Notes: generated by a model not told the origin, from the letters alone. Counted from the first letter of the stretch, positions 44,826 to 57,166 are shown. The stretch is DNA of 64,000 bases from Asparagopsis taxiformis (GCA_030407315.1 JALQPE010000534.1:1-64000); one strand, 5' to 3'. Translations and numbers: made by a program.

Positions 44826-47800
44826 GTCACGAGCCACCCACATCGCCTGAACCCTTACGTAAAAGGTGGACGACCGACGTCGATGATTGGTCCTCCGCAG
44901 GCTCACCGATGAACGAGAGTTACGTAAAGCTCACGGCCGCGAAGGCCAACTCGAGTCACACGACACCCGACGTGGGGGAAGAAACGAAGTCCGACGGGAC
45001 AGACGAACCTCACACGAAGAGGAAGTCTCGCAGACGAGCGAGACGCGCTACCCGGAAGCACGACGCTTCCGAGCGCGAGAAAGCCAAGCACGCGGCTTAT
45101 ACGAAGCGTGTCGACGCAAAAGAAGCCATACGGGCTCACGCGGTGAAGCGACGAACCGCTAACGAAGACGTAGACAGTGCGCCGGTCAGGACCGAACCGT
45201 TGGTCCTCGACGGGCACACGTGCCTGCTTGCTTCGAAGCATTATATCGTGTCCGGAACGATAGGACTAGACCTCAACGTGATGAGGGCGATTACCATCGC
45301 GATGGATACGTGCAGCGGCTACAACTTGATACGAACAAGTTTACTACCCTACGACTGGGTTGACCGCTGTCTACGTGACGAAGAGCTACCGAAGCTCGGA
45401 GACGCCAACGGGCGACGTTTACCTATCGAGGGCGCCATCCTGCTTCGCGTCAGGTTGGGGAACTTGCTATTCCGCGTAAAATTCTTCGTAGCCAACACGC
45501 TGGCTGTCCCCGTCATAATGGGCACGTCGTTCATGTCGAAGCATGTCGATGCTATACGCTGTCGAGCGCAAACGATCGAGCTCCATCGAGGAGATACGAT
45601 ACCCATTATCGCGGAGGGCGATACGAAGACTCCGTACGAGGAGGGGGAAGAGACGAATCCAAACGTGGAACACCCGGAACGCCGCGAGCGTAACGCGGCC
45701 TCGAATAGGCCGAGCCGAACGTTCTCGGTTCGCTTGACGAAGTACACGCGTGTACCGGCGATGTCGCAACGGACCGTCAACGTGACGACGGATGCGACCG
45801 GACTCGTGTTCCTCGAACCGAAAGCGTCGGTGCAATTCCGGCATGGGCTACGCATAGCCAACGGAGTGGTCGACGTAGGACCGAGAGAGACGTTCTCTAT
45901 CATCGTGTCGAACTTCACGAAGAAGGACCGCGAATTGCCGAAAGGAGCGACGATTGCGTACGCAGTACGCTCCCCGTTGGGAATCGTCCCACTCAAGCGT
46001 GAGGGCGGCGAAGCCCTCGCGAAGGTTTTGAACCTACCGCTAGTCGACGCGACGACACGAACGAATGCTAACGGGTTGGGCGACGAAACGCCAGACCCGT
46101 TGGTCAACGAAAAGGGGAACGACCCCGCCACGAATTGGCAGTCGACAATCGATTTGTCGCACCTCGACGACGAGGATTTACGAAAGCGCATCAACGAGAT
46201 GCTAGCCACACATTCGTCAATGTGGACGAACGGACGCCTCGGCGAAATCAATGCTACGGAGCATCGAATCGAACTCGAACCGGGCACGCGGCCCATACGT
46301 TCAATGCCCTATCGACAGGGTCCGGCTCTACGTACGATAGCCGAGGAGCAGATCACGAAGATGCTCAACGAAGGGGTTATCGAACCCGCGTCCAGCGAAT
46401 GGGCGTCACCAATCGTGTTGGTGCCGAAGAAGGACGGATCCTTACGTTTCTGTGTCGACTACAGGCGTTTGAACGCGAAAACGATAGCTGATTCGCTTCC
46501 TCGTATGGAAGACTGCCTTGATTCGTTGGGCGACGCCGCCATCTTCACGACGCTCGACTGTAACGCCGGTTACTGGCAAGTGCCCGTCTCCGCCGAGGAC
46601 CGTGATAAGACAACGTTTACGTCTTTCATGGGAACGTATCGCTACGTGCGAATGCCATTCGGGCTACGAAATGCCCCCGCTACGTTTCAGCGGACTTTGG
46701 ACATCATCCTCTCCGGAGTTCGTTGGCAATCGTGCCTCGTCTACTTAGACGACGTAATCGTCTTTTCGAAAGACCTCGAGTCTCACCTGGGTCACGTTGA
46801 CCAGGTGCTTTCCCTGCTACGCGCAGCGGGAGTAACGTTAAAGCTCACGAAGTGCTCGTTATTTCAACCACGAGTTGACTACCTGGGGCACGTGATTACC
46901 CCAGGGAAGCTGCACGTCGCAGCACGGAACAAGGAAGCCTTTCGTACGGCTACGTTCCCGCGAGACAAGACGCAATGTCGATCGTTTTTGGGCGCGGCCA
47001 ACGTTTGCCGCCGTTTCGTAAAGGCGTATGCCGAGATCGCTCGGCCGCTCAACACGATGTTGAAGAAGGACGCTTCCCCCGATTGGACGAACCCAACGGA
47101 CGCGCAAACGAATGCGTTCGAAACGTTGAAGACGATACTGGTGTCACCGCCAGTATTGCACCTTCCGAAGGCGGGACGTCCGTTCATGATCGATACCGAC
47201 GCGTCGGCGTATCAGCTGGGAGCTACGTTGCTCCAGCAGCAGAACGAAGATAAGCCCAACGAATGGGTGCCGATTGGGTACTGGTCGAAGACCCTTAACG
47301 AAACCGAACGTGGTTACTCGGCGACCGAGCGCGAGTGCTACTCCGTCGTCTGGGCGATAACGTCGCTCCGACCCTACGTAGAGGGTCAGCGGTTCACCGT
47401 ACGTACGGACCACGAAGCCTTACGTTGGCTGATTACGTTGACGGACGCGTCCGGACGACTACTACGATGGAGGCTACGCGTTGCCGAATTCGATTTCGAA
47501 GTTACGTATAGGCCTGGGAGCGTGCACCAGGTACCTGACGCTTTATCACGTGTGATATCTACGTATGACGACGGTCGACCCGTCGACGATGACGTACCAT
47601 CGTACGGGGACGCGGTCCTCGTGACGACTCGCAGTCGGCGACAACCCACACGAAATGGGCAAGGACGATCGACGTCCGCACGTAAAAGGGCAACGAATTC
47701 CAGGGGTCACGACGACCCGTCGAACGAGACTTGTGATGAACGAACACCAGCCACGACGGCTGGCCACGATGGACTCGAGTTCAACCGCGACGCGTCGCTC

Positions 47801-50627
47801 GATGACGTTCTTGACGAGGAACCGGATTTCCTCGACGAGCAGCGCGCTGCTGAAGACGATTCGGCACGCGTGCCACCAGCTGACGTTCAGCTTCCCATTA
47901 CGAGGGACGAGCTTATCGAAGCTCAACGCGAGGACGCGTTCTGTCAAACGATACTGACACGACAGTCCGAGACGCAGGACGCTGCATTCTTCGAAGGCCA
48001 CGATGGCTTACTCCGACGCCGGAACCCTCACGACGAGGAACGTACACAAATCGTTGTGCCGGCTTCGTTACGGCCGCGGCTGCTGGAGTTAACGCACCAC
48101 CACGTCCTCGCTGGACATCCTGGGCAAACGCGTATGTACTATACCCTACGGAGGACGTACTACTGACCCGCGATGGCCGCCGACATCCACGCAACGGTAC
48201 GAAACTGCGTTGGATGTGCGAAGAACCGCGTGAAGCTTCGCAAACGGACGAACCCGTTACGTTTATTTCCGGCTACGGAGCCGCTGCGAGACCTATGTAT
48301 CGACATACTAGGTCCGCTTACGAAGACCACGCGTGGTAACCGATTTATCCTCGTTATAACGGACCGCTTTACGAAGCTAACCAGAGTCGTACCTCTACGA
48401 AATATCGATTCCGCCAACGTGGCGAGCGCGTTCGTCAACGCGTGGGTCTTCTCGTATGGACCCCCACGGACGCTCATAAGCGATAACGGAAAGCAGTTCG
48501 CTGCTAAGTTTTTCCAGCGCGTTTGCAACAAAATTGGCGTAACGAACGTCTTTACGTCGACGTACCACCCCCAAACGAACGGGCAGGTGGAGCGCTACAA
48601 CAGGATGATCCTGGCGATGCTGCGCAATTACGTGAACGAAAACCAGAACGACTGGGATCGATACGCATCGGCGTTAACGTTTGCGTACAACACGCATGTG
48701 CATTCGAGCACGGGCACGACGCCCTTCGACTTGATTCTCACGAATCCACCGCCACCGTTGGCACTACACACGTCGGTAACGAACCGCGAACTACCCGACG
48801 GGGGAGGGCGAGCCACTTACGTTCGTGAGCTCGCCACAACGATGGATAACGCGTATCGAACGCTGAAGGCCGCGCAGGCACGTTATAAACGAAATTTCGA
48901 CAAGCGAGTCCGTGTCTCGAATCGAAACATCCGCGCGGGAGAATACGTATTCATCGACCCGACGGACGGGACCACGAAGGGCACGAAGCTCGGCAACCAC
49001 GCGTTGGGACCGTTCCGCGTACTACGTAACGACGTACGTACGTTCGTCATCCAACGAGGAGACGTAGTTGAACGTGTCAACTCGGACCGCGTTGCGTACG
49101 CGCCAACGCCGGCGAACGCGCCCCCGCCGGAGCTATACGATGCCACCGAGGCAGACCTCGACAAGAACCGCGACGGTCCGGCGTATGTAGTAGACGACCT
49201 ACTAAACCATCGCGTAAACGATGACGGCACCCTAGACTTCTGTGGGACTCGTCCCGTATTGCGCTGCGAGCGGTCGCGGGAGGGACAATTCCAGGCGTCT
49301 GGAATGGGCGCCAGGAAGGGTCGCTTAAGCGGTACGCTCGAGAGCGTGAGTGGGTGCTCGATAGGGAATCAGCCGCGAAGAGCCGCGTTGGGAATCAATG
49401 GCCGCGGTGACGTGGCAAGGCAATTGTCGCCCAAGGGCGAATGGGCGCGTGCCGCCTTGCATTGGCACCGGGTCACATTGCTTGCGCGGGACCCTTCGGC
49501 GAGCGTGCAACGTGTAGCGATATAGGCGCGATTAGTCACACACGTGTGCGAGCGGGAGGATTCTCCCGTTACAGTTGTGCACGTGTATGTTACGGCTAGC
49601 CGTTTCTATTAGTTTACACGTAGCAACGTAGCAGCTTACTCTGTAAGGCCCCTGGGCCGCATAAACACCCCACAAGGTCCATTGGACGCCGGACCGGGAC
49701 CATTGGTCCTGGTCCGGTCGCGGCAGTCTCGTTGACCATTTAAGGTCAACGGATTGACCACTAAGCTACAATAAAGGTAGATCGTCTCGGTTCCAAATCT
49801 TTCGACCGTGGTCGTTTAACTTACAACTAAACGGCGGCGGCAGTTCCCTTACCGGATACCCGCTGCTCCGTTTCGATCTCCAATTGGGGATCGCTCGCAC
49901 ATTTTCCCAATTGCCCGCCGCGAGCCTCCTCCGGCGGGAGTGCACGTGGATTGCCCTAGGGCATTTCGTCTCCACGGTAGTGGAGAACCTTCCCGCTTCT
50001 TTTAACGCCGCTAGGCGACCGGGAGGGGCCTTCCGCCTACCGGGACAAGGCTGCCGACTGGGAGTGCTGTCGGTTGGCACCCCCAGCCGGTCAACCGAAG
50101 CCAACGCCCGCAGGCTTTTCAAACGGTCCCGACCGCTGCCGTCAGTGGTATCACAGTTGCGGAATACGTCGTGTGAAAACCACGCGTGGAGGCGACCACA
50201 ATCCCCGCGGGGATCCATCGCGCTAAGTGCCTAGTTAACCCTTGAGTGGGTTGAGGACGGCCACGGCCGATAGATCCCTCCGGCAGGTTAGATCCAGCCG
50301 TCCCGGACCCCGCTCTACCACCCGCTACCGGGTTGGGAGACAGGTGTCCGGGCTCCGAGGGATCGATCCGCCCGACACAGCCCTCGGGCTACTAGGATCG
50401 CACGAGGCGTCAACCTCGTGGAATCGGCGCTCTCACTCGTGAGTTCTACGCATTATCCCTATCCTCTAATCCTCCTCGGAGGTATAATCCATCTACAAGG
50501 GCTAAGGTCCTACAACTTCCTCGTGAAGTGGGTCGGGTATCGTAACCCTACGTGGGAGCCCCGCCGGAACGTATCTGAAGAGAGCGTCTCTCGATACTTC
50601 GCACGCGTGCGACGAGCAACAACGTGA
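44765..50627 (+). pseudogene. Gypsy pol with a TGA stop and a solo LTR inside the chromodomain
   Basis: The frame overlaps gag by about 60 nt in the -1 phase. The order is as follows. The protease has AMDTCSG, unusual for D-T-G. Reverse transcriptase has FCVDYRRLN and YLDD at 46741-46752. RNase H has MIDTDASAY and RTDHEALRWL. Integrase has an HHCC finger, then D (CIDILGP), D (SDNGKQF) and E (GQVERYN), and a GPF module. The conserved Tyr-Tyr-Trp-Pro of the finger reads Tyr-Tyr-TGA-Pro (48164-48166), so a Trp codon became stop; the frame continues. A chromodomain starts at about 49180, is broken at 49241 by an LTR, and resumes at 50520 with FLVKWVGY and NPTWEP, ending at 50627. Confidence 0.88.
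49241..50514 (+). mobile_element. Solo LTR, 1274 bp, in the Gypsy chromodomain
   Basis: It begins TGTGGGAC and ends GGTCCTACA, flanked by the 5-bp TSD ACTTC (49236-49240 and 50515-50519). Removing it and one TSD restores a continuous chromodomain reading frame. An AATAAA occurs near 49770. Its end resembles that of LTR-like A (TGGTCCTACA). No internal coding region remains, so it is a solo LTR left by recombination or a non-autonomous element. Confidence 0.85.
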
Positions 50628-51254
50628 AAGGCCACGACGGCCCCCGAAAACGCACACGAGCGTCGGGTTAAGCGCACGCGTGCGCGACGTTGCACGACGC
50701 AACAAACGAAGGAGACGAGCCGCACGAACGAGAAGCGAAGGCACAACGAGTGGCCGGGACGTCCACCCTTGCGTTGGGGGGGCGCGATGCGTGCTAGAGC
50801 CGTCGCTCTTTTCGTTTTCGACACCATACGTTGGTGGAGGCACGAGCGCCAACGAAAGAGTGGACGACGAGTCCACGCGCGGACGATTCACACGATGTGA
50901 AGAGCCACGACTGGCTCGACAGTGTTGACCGTCCCACGGGCAAAGGTGACGACACCACGGGCCACGGACGGACAACACGTCAGATTTTTCGCGCGAAAAA
51001 TCATGCTTGGGCCAGCGGGCCATGGGCGCACGGTACGAAAAATCGGGCCGATTACAGTGCGCTAATCCGGCCAAATCTCGGGACACGCGTGCCCCGAAAA
51101 TTTCGTAATTTTGGCATGTCACGTGAGCCATCGTACGTCCCCGTGGACAGCCGCTGACAACGAGTCGCATCGACCAACGAGTTCAACGCCAACAGCTCGC
51201 GAGCTAACGGCAACGTGACGCCGGAAGGCGGAGAAACGACGTAGGAAGGACAAC
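50628..51254. other. Gypsy 3' region without recognisable LTR
   Basis: GC-rich sequence after the pol stop. It has a G7 run (about 50774) that could be a polypurine tract, but no copy of the putative 5' LTR. It ends where AT-richer element D sequence resumes. Confidence 0.4.
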
Positions 51255-52480
51255 ACTGATTTCGATATGAACAGAACCTACTTTCGGAACCAGAATTGGC
51301 AAATTTTGAAATGTTGATTGACCCCGATAATTTTGATTGAATTCTAGCCAATGAGGTTAAAATAATGACTGACTGCAACTACATTGAAGATTTCACGAAT
51401 GTTTCAGCTCTCATTCTTGCTGAAATACATTTTCTGACTGCCTGTGGCCATCTTTTTGGTCTGTCGTACGGACAGCCTGTTGTTGCCCATTGAGATTCTG
51501 CCGTCCAGCACTACTGCACCCCTATTGGTAGTTTCCAAGAAAATCAAATCATATCTGAGCTTGTGGTATACCTTATTTTTTACAAAAATTATTAATCGTA
51601 CAGCCATGTTGAATTGGGGCTGGTAGAGTATTCTTGCCCAAGGAAGGTAATTGGCATCGCCATAATTCTGTCCACGACAAGCCTTCAACGTTACCCGTTC
51701 ATTCCATTTTGAACTTTTACCCCTTTCAATATGTTACTATGTTCGTGAGGATTGGCGTGCAGAATTTGATGACAGTAACTCTCGACCAGTCTTCGTCGCA
51801 TCTGTAGCCTATGATAAAATGCCTGTTAGTGAGGATGTTGCCTCTCCAGAGGATGAGTTAGTCTAGTTGACAGATAGAAGTGCAGTTGCTCTGGAAACTT
51901 CCAAGTATGATTCGAATATATCCGTGGTAAGCGAAGAGCTTCACGGAAATTCCCAGTATCTTTGTAGGTCCTGGAAATCCGAAGCATAATACGAGCCCGT
52001 TCGGAATGGCATCCGTTTAGCGTTGCCCACTCAAGCTTCCATGGTAGAATGTCACTAGAGATATCTTCGTTTTCCTTCGCCAGACCACTGACGTCGCTAT
52101 CATCCGAGAGCTAATATAAACTTCTTGCTCTCTCATCAAGTGCTATTGTTCCACCACTGTCTCTTACAAATGCATCAAAGTGTCGCTTGATCGTTGTGTC
52201 GTAGCTTTCGAATAGTTCTCTTACTCGAGAACAACTTGAATGGACAACAGATGCTTGATATCCAATTCCAGGGAACTAAAGTAATGATGCATGAGTAAGA
52301 CTTGGTGTCTGACAAGCAGATTGTGGAACATTGCCAATCTTTTAAGTATCATCTCCTTTGAGCATCATCTCCTCAGTAGTTGGATCAAACACAGCGTGGA
52401 TTCCATTTATTGCTGGATCAGAACCTCTTCCGTCAATATAAAACATTCCAGCATCGGCTCTGTTACTTTCCTTTTCCGGA
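51255..52480 (+). pseudogene. Probable 3' continuation of decayed element D
   Basis: Base composition returns to that of 37-39 kb. Short plus-strand coding traces are present, such as REDWRAEFDDSNSRPVFVASVAYD (about 51750-51820), resembling the Copia post-integrase region where C2 has 'ISLAYEDVR'. Stops and shifts are frequent. No RT was recovered. Confidence 0.35.
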
Positions 52481-52485
52481 AACCA

Positions 52486-53071
52486 TCATAGGAAACTTAC
52501 AGATCCATCATCAACAGTTCTACTCTCACTAGAATCACCAGGAGGAGAATAGCCCTGTTCCAAGACAAAATCATCCGCCCAATCGTCTGTTTCTGCAGCA
52601 GGATCTGCATACACGCCAATGAAATTACTCGCATAAGGAAGATCTGATGCACTTAATTTGGCGTGCTGGTCCATCTCTTCGTCAAATGCGGTGAGAATAA
52701 TTGTTTCGCGAGGACAGTGATCCCTAACACTGTTTGACGAGGTTGCTTTCTGCGGTGGTGTTCTGCGATCGTGAAGACTAGCTAAAGATCCGATTCGGAT
52801 AGTGGCAGTTCCTTTCGCTGTAAACTTGGTTGGTACGATTTCATAGTCATCAGTCAGCCAACTAAACGCCCATGAGCGTGGGAGTGCACTCCCACAATGG
52901 GCTTGAATCAATGCACACCCCTCGACGACGTCTGGGCGGTGTACAGTCATTTCCATGAACTACTGCGCCTTGTGCAGAATCATTCCGACGCCCTTGGTCT
53001 GATGCTTTCGACACGCAACTGCAATGTAGCCAACCTCGTCTCGCAAGTAGCACAGATCCATGAATGATCAC
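52486..53071 (-). pseudogene. Unidentified host-like gene fragment
   Basis: A minus-strand frame of about 156 codons (52486-52956), preceded after a stop by another coding-like stretch (YLRDEVGYIAVACRKHQ) up to 53071. It contains 'WAFSWLTDDYEIVPTKFT' and a serine/aspartate-rich end. It lies immediately after the cyclophilin remnant on the same strand. I do not recognise the family. Confidence 0.3.
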
Positions 53072-53412
53072 TGCAGCCCACCAGTGCAGTTGACACCGCT
53101 ATTCTGTTCAACTAGCCTCCCTAGATGGATTCGCCTCCAGTTCCTTCACCGTATGGATCCCTAGCTTGAATCATGAATCCCTTGATAATTTGGTGAAAGA
53201 TAACTCCATTAAAGTAGCCGTTGTTCCAAATTTTTCACCCGTCTTCGGCGAGACAAGATGATCCAAAGATACTAAGATATCTCCAGCCGATGTATGTAAT
53301 GTACCTGGTTTCGGCAGCGCAACGCGATCCTTCTTCTCAGACTCTACATCCCCAATTCTAGATCCCCTTCTACCTGAACCACGCACCATAGGTCGTTCAT
53401 TGAAGATGTTTC

Positions 53413-53923
53413 TGTGGTAATTTGTGCAGCTATACCCAGATGGTTAGCTCACATCTGCTGTAATGTGCCACGTGCAAACACACGTGGACACACAGAGATA
53501 CACCCGATGACGTAGTACATTACGTATGGCAGTTTATGTAACTGTCCAATGTCTGTGGCACAAAGAGAAACGAGATCATATCTCGGTACTTTTATATATG
53601 AGAATGTGTTTCTACCAATGACGTGGACACAGCTCAGATCTCTGTCTGCAAGACGCAGGCACATTATGGAAGCAACCATCCATGTGCCGCCATGATGGCA
53701 GCATATGGAGCATAGAAAGACATTGCTACCGAACCGTGGCACAATAGATAGCCAGGTAGAAATAGTATAAATAGTGCGACTCGGTCGTGCGAGGGGTGGG
53801 AGGCAGAGCCGAAGCAGAAGAGAACCCAGAGAACCCCGGCCTTCGTGGCTATTGGATTGCCAACTCCCGTCATATCTCCTAATTGCATCGACTACTGCTT
53901 GCAAAGCTTCCCGAATTTCCACA
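53413..53923 (+). repeat. 5' LTR of C2
   Basis: 511 bp, with a TATA-like TATAAATAG near 53766. Same sequence as 57167-57677 by eye. Confidence 0.9.
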
Positions 53924-53938
53924 GTTATGGGCCCAGCA
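53924..53938 (+). promoter_or_regulatory. C2 primer-binding site overlapping the gag start codon
   Basis: GTTATGGGCCCAGCA follows the LTR directly and is complementary to the anticodon stem-loop 5' half of initiator tRNA-Met. The ATG at 53927 is the complement of the CAU anticodon and also begins the gag frame. Confidence 0.78.
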
Positions 53939-54493
53939 AGCAGGAATCTGCAGCTGAAGGGCGGCTCAGAAGCTTTGAAGGCTACCTCAATGGAAGATGC
54001 CCCAGGACTTAGGCCAGGACAGGACAGACAGAAATGGCGCCGATATGTTGCAGCATGGGTCTCATTTATATCAAAAAGGGCCAGCGTCGGCGAGAAAAAG
54101 TCTTTGGCATCACAAGCTACACTGTCTTACATGCTCTACAATGCACTCCACCACAGCTATCAAAGCGTTCTGGACCATGAGATTGTGAAGGGAAATTTAT
54201 CACTAGATGCTGACACACACCGTCAGAAGGCCGTGGTGGAACAAATCATAAACATGATCGGGCGGGAAACTCCACTAGAAACAATCGACTGTGTACTTAA
54301 CACGTATCACAACGTACAAACCTGTGTAAGGTCCGACACAGAGCATCCGTCCAAAACCATCCCGCAAGGTGTCACTCAGTCACATTTGTTCGACATTCAA
54401 TCAGTCTGTGCAAGTAGATTTTTTCTTCCCCACAATACGTGGCATACGAAGAACTATACTACACATGAGAGATCGGGGAACCGGATACTCTGA
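53927..54493 (+). CDS. C2 gag remnant
   Basis: It starts three bases inside the element and is open for 188 codons. About 140 residues look like Copia gag (helical; RQKWRRYVAAWVSFI and YMLYNALHHSYQSVLDHEI). The last part is out of phase with the integrase it runs into, near 54360-54400. No zinc knuckle remains, which is consistent with an internal deletion. Confidence 0.65.
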   Translation: MGPASRNLQLKGGSEALKATSMEDAPGLRPGQDRQKWRRYVAAWVSFISKRASVGEKKSLASQATLSYMLYNALHHSYQSVLDHEIVKGNLSLDADTHRQKAVVEQIINMIGRETPLETIDCVLNTYHNVQTCVRSDTEHPSKTIPQGVTQSHLFDIQSVCASRFFLPHNTWHTKNYTTHERSGNRIL

Positions 54494-57139
54494 AATGGAA
54501 GCCCTTCCATCAAGAGATCTTGAAGATGCAGCAACCTCTTTGGATCGCACCTGGATATCCAGACATGGAGCACCCGCCACTTTAAGCGGTGACCAGGAGT
54601 TTAATCGAGGGCCGTTCCAACGTCTGCTCCATCGCCATGATATATCATTCGAAGCTCGTCCAGCTCGCAGACACAATAAGGTCGGAGCAGTAGAACGAAA
54701 GAATGGTGTAATGCGAATAATTCTGGAGCGTCTATCTAAAGATCACGACGAACTTACAGTATCATCTATAATTGCTCGTGCATGTTTTCTAAGCAATTTA
54801 TTCAGCGGCTCTAAACTTGCCAGCTCATTTGAACAAGCACGCGGATACACTCCAGGCTTGTGCGGCCTGCGAGGCTCTATCATCTCTCCTGAACTACTGC
54901 GCGCGCACCAAGCACAAGTCGCTCATCGAGCACTGCAACGCTTGCTGACATCCAAGGCCCCCAAGACTGTCCCTTCCGAGCTCCTACCACGGGGTACCAA
55001 AATATATGCATACCTCCAGAACAATTGCTGGGAACCTCTAGTCGTAGCGGAAGCTTTACCCCACATCGTGCATGCGAAACGCCATCGCAAGAGTCCAACC
55101 ATATCATTGGCTTATGAAGATGTACGAATTGCTCCTGTCAACCAGCTACATAGGCACATTGCCGGTATTGGCACTGCTGAGACCCATTCGGAGGATGAGG
55201 GGGGTGATGATCATGACTCCCACAACACACAGCCAGAACCTAATAATCATGCAAGTGATGCTGGCGATGCTCATCCACCTCATGAACAAAGTTCCGATAT
55301 TAACACCCGGATAGCCTATCCACGTGTACAGAAAGAACTACCTACTTTCCTAGCTTACAGACGCAGTGCTGGACAGCCAAACCTTGACATTGCTGGAAAC
55401 ACCAGTACATGCTCACCAACCCATGGTGACACTCTGAAATCTAGTGAGCAGCAAGTATTACAATCTATCACCAAGGTAATCGGTCATCAACAAGTCCCAG
55501 CATCAAAACTGAGCTTTGCACCAAGCTGGATTGTACAAAATGCATTCGAGTCGGAACTCGATAACTGGAAGGATGTATATGAACAAGTTGATGAAGCTTC
55601 TGCACCGGCCAATGCCAATATAATCCGATCACATACGGTATATAAGGTCAAATCTGATGAGCAATCCACATTGAAACTGAAAGCAAGAATAGTGGCGCAC
55701 GGAAACGAAGACAAAGAAAAAGACTTTGTCCGGAAAGATTCATCCGCAGCACAATTTACTGTAATTCGCCTACTACTATCTGCCGCTGCATACCATGGAT
55801 TTCGACTCGGAAAGATTGACGTTAAGAAGGCATATTTACAGAGCGGCCCAATACGCCGACAAGTGTACGTTCGACCACCGAAAGAGTATTATTCCTGTCG
55901 TAATAGCCCAAAACGCAAAGTACTTTGGAAACTCAGCAAATTACCATCAGCAAATTACCATATGGTATTGTTGAGGCAGGGAGACAGTGGCAACTGACAG
56001 CGGAATCGTGGCTGCTAGGTTCTATGCAATTTCAAAGGATTCCAGGACTGTCTCAGATATTCATCAAACGCAATGATACGAATTGCATAATGTTACTTGT
56101 GGTCAAAGTTATAGACGATTTTCTCGTCTCAGGATGTCTGCAGCACGTCAAAGATTTTGTAGCCAGTGCTACAGCGCAATTCGAAATCGGTACTGTTGTT
56201 ATTGACGAAACAATCAAGTTTAATGGCACGGAGATCTCGCAAACGAGTGATGGCACGATTTTATTGTCAATGCAACAATACATGTCCAGAGTACAGCCTA
56301 TACTCCTCAGTCGCACAAGATCTAAACAGAGAGAGCATTTTGCAACGAACGAAGAGCTTCAAAAATATCTTCACCTTGCAGGAACATTGAACTTCCTAGG
56401 AAAAGGGGCACTCCCTCCGGCTTCGTTTGTTACGAGCAAAATGTTGCAAAAGTCTGGAAAGCTTACAGTGGCTGCAATAATTGACGCAAATGCAATGGTC
56501 AAGGAGATTTACAGACTGAGCCCCACTCTTCAGTTCAGGTGTCCAAATGAGTCAGAAGAGAATGACCCATTCCTATGTACTTTCTCCGATGCAGCGTACA
56601 ACATCTCCTCCAGCCACACCTATGGACAGACTGGAATATTCAGCGGTTTAGCACTACCACAATCCAATGGTACACTGTTCCATCCATTGGATTGGTTCTC
56701 CAACAAACAGAGAAGAGTATCATATTCTTCGTTTGGAGCAGAAATACTTGCATGTGCCGATGCGGATGACCGCACATACCCACTTCGACAGGGCTTGCGT
56801 ATTCTATTGAACAAGTCTAACCTCCAATCGCACTTAAACGTTGATTCTCGCGGGCTCTTCGATACTCTCTCCACGCTACATGAAGGTCGCGATTATCGGC
56901 TACGACAAACTGTCCAAAGGATACGTGATAGTTTTGAGTCTAAGGAAATTGATGTATTGCGATGGATCAAGGGTACGAGCAACATTTCCGATGCACTCAC
57001 CAAGCGCAACATTGTATTGTATCAATTGTTGAACGACATTTGCCGGGATGGAGTAATGTACGTGAATCTAGACAATGGATTTGAGTTGTATGCAACTCAA
57101 TGGTTCCAGTGCAATGAGAAAGTTGACTCTTCGCGCTAG
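54369..57139 (+). pseudogene. C2 pol (IN core-RT-RNaseH) with a 14-bp duplication frameshift
   Basis: The integrase core has D (QVDFFF), D (SGDQEF) and E (AVERKNG), followed by the YEDVR region and a hydrophilic linker. Reverse transcriptase begins near 55650 (KARIVAHGNED, KIDVKKAYLQS) and is broken at 55934-55961 by a tandem copy of CAGCAAATTACCAT. It resumes as LPYGIVEAGRQW, with catalytic VIDDFLVSG (IDD instead of VDD). RNase H has FSDAAYN, GAEILA and DSRGL. It stops at 57139, followed by a G-rich polypurine tract (57159-57166) and the 3' LTR. Confidence 0.88.
55934..55961 (+). repeat. 14-bp tandem duplication in C2 reverse transcriptase
   Basis: CAGCAAATTACCAT occurs twice in a row. One copy fits the conserved KLPYG motif and the second shifts the frame. 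Confidence 0.92.
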
Positions 57140-57166
57140 GACGCTCTACAGAGTCAATGGGGGGTG

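Larger units (their letters stand above)
39045..51254 (+). mobile_element. GC-rich Ty3/Gypsy cluster inserted in element D
   Basis: Base composition shifts sharply (CG-rich, ACG/CGT-rich codons) at both edges, and decayed element D appears on both sides. The cluster includes a near-complete plus-strand gag-pol (42421-50627), at least two different LTR-like ends each followed by the same primer-site-like motif, a truncated minus-strand frame and a solo LTR. I could not identify a clean TSD or a 3' LTR for the gag-pol, so this is probably a composite of two or more related elements. Confidence 0.7.

Noticed and set aside
45349..46296. 315-codon minus-strand frame within the Gypsy pol
   Set aside because: Antisense shadow created by the GC-rich codon usage of pol; no motif.
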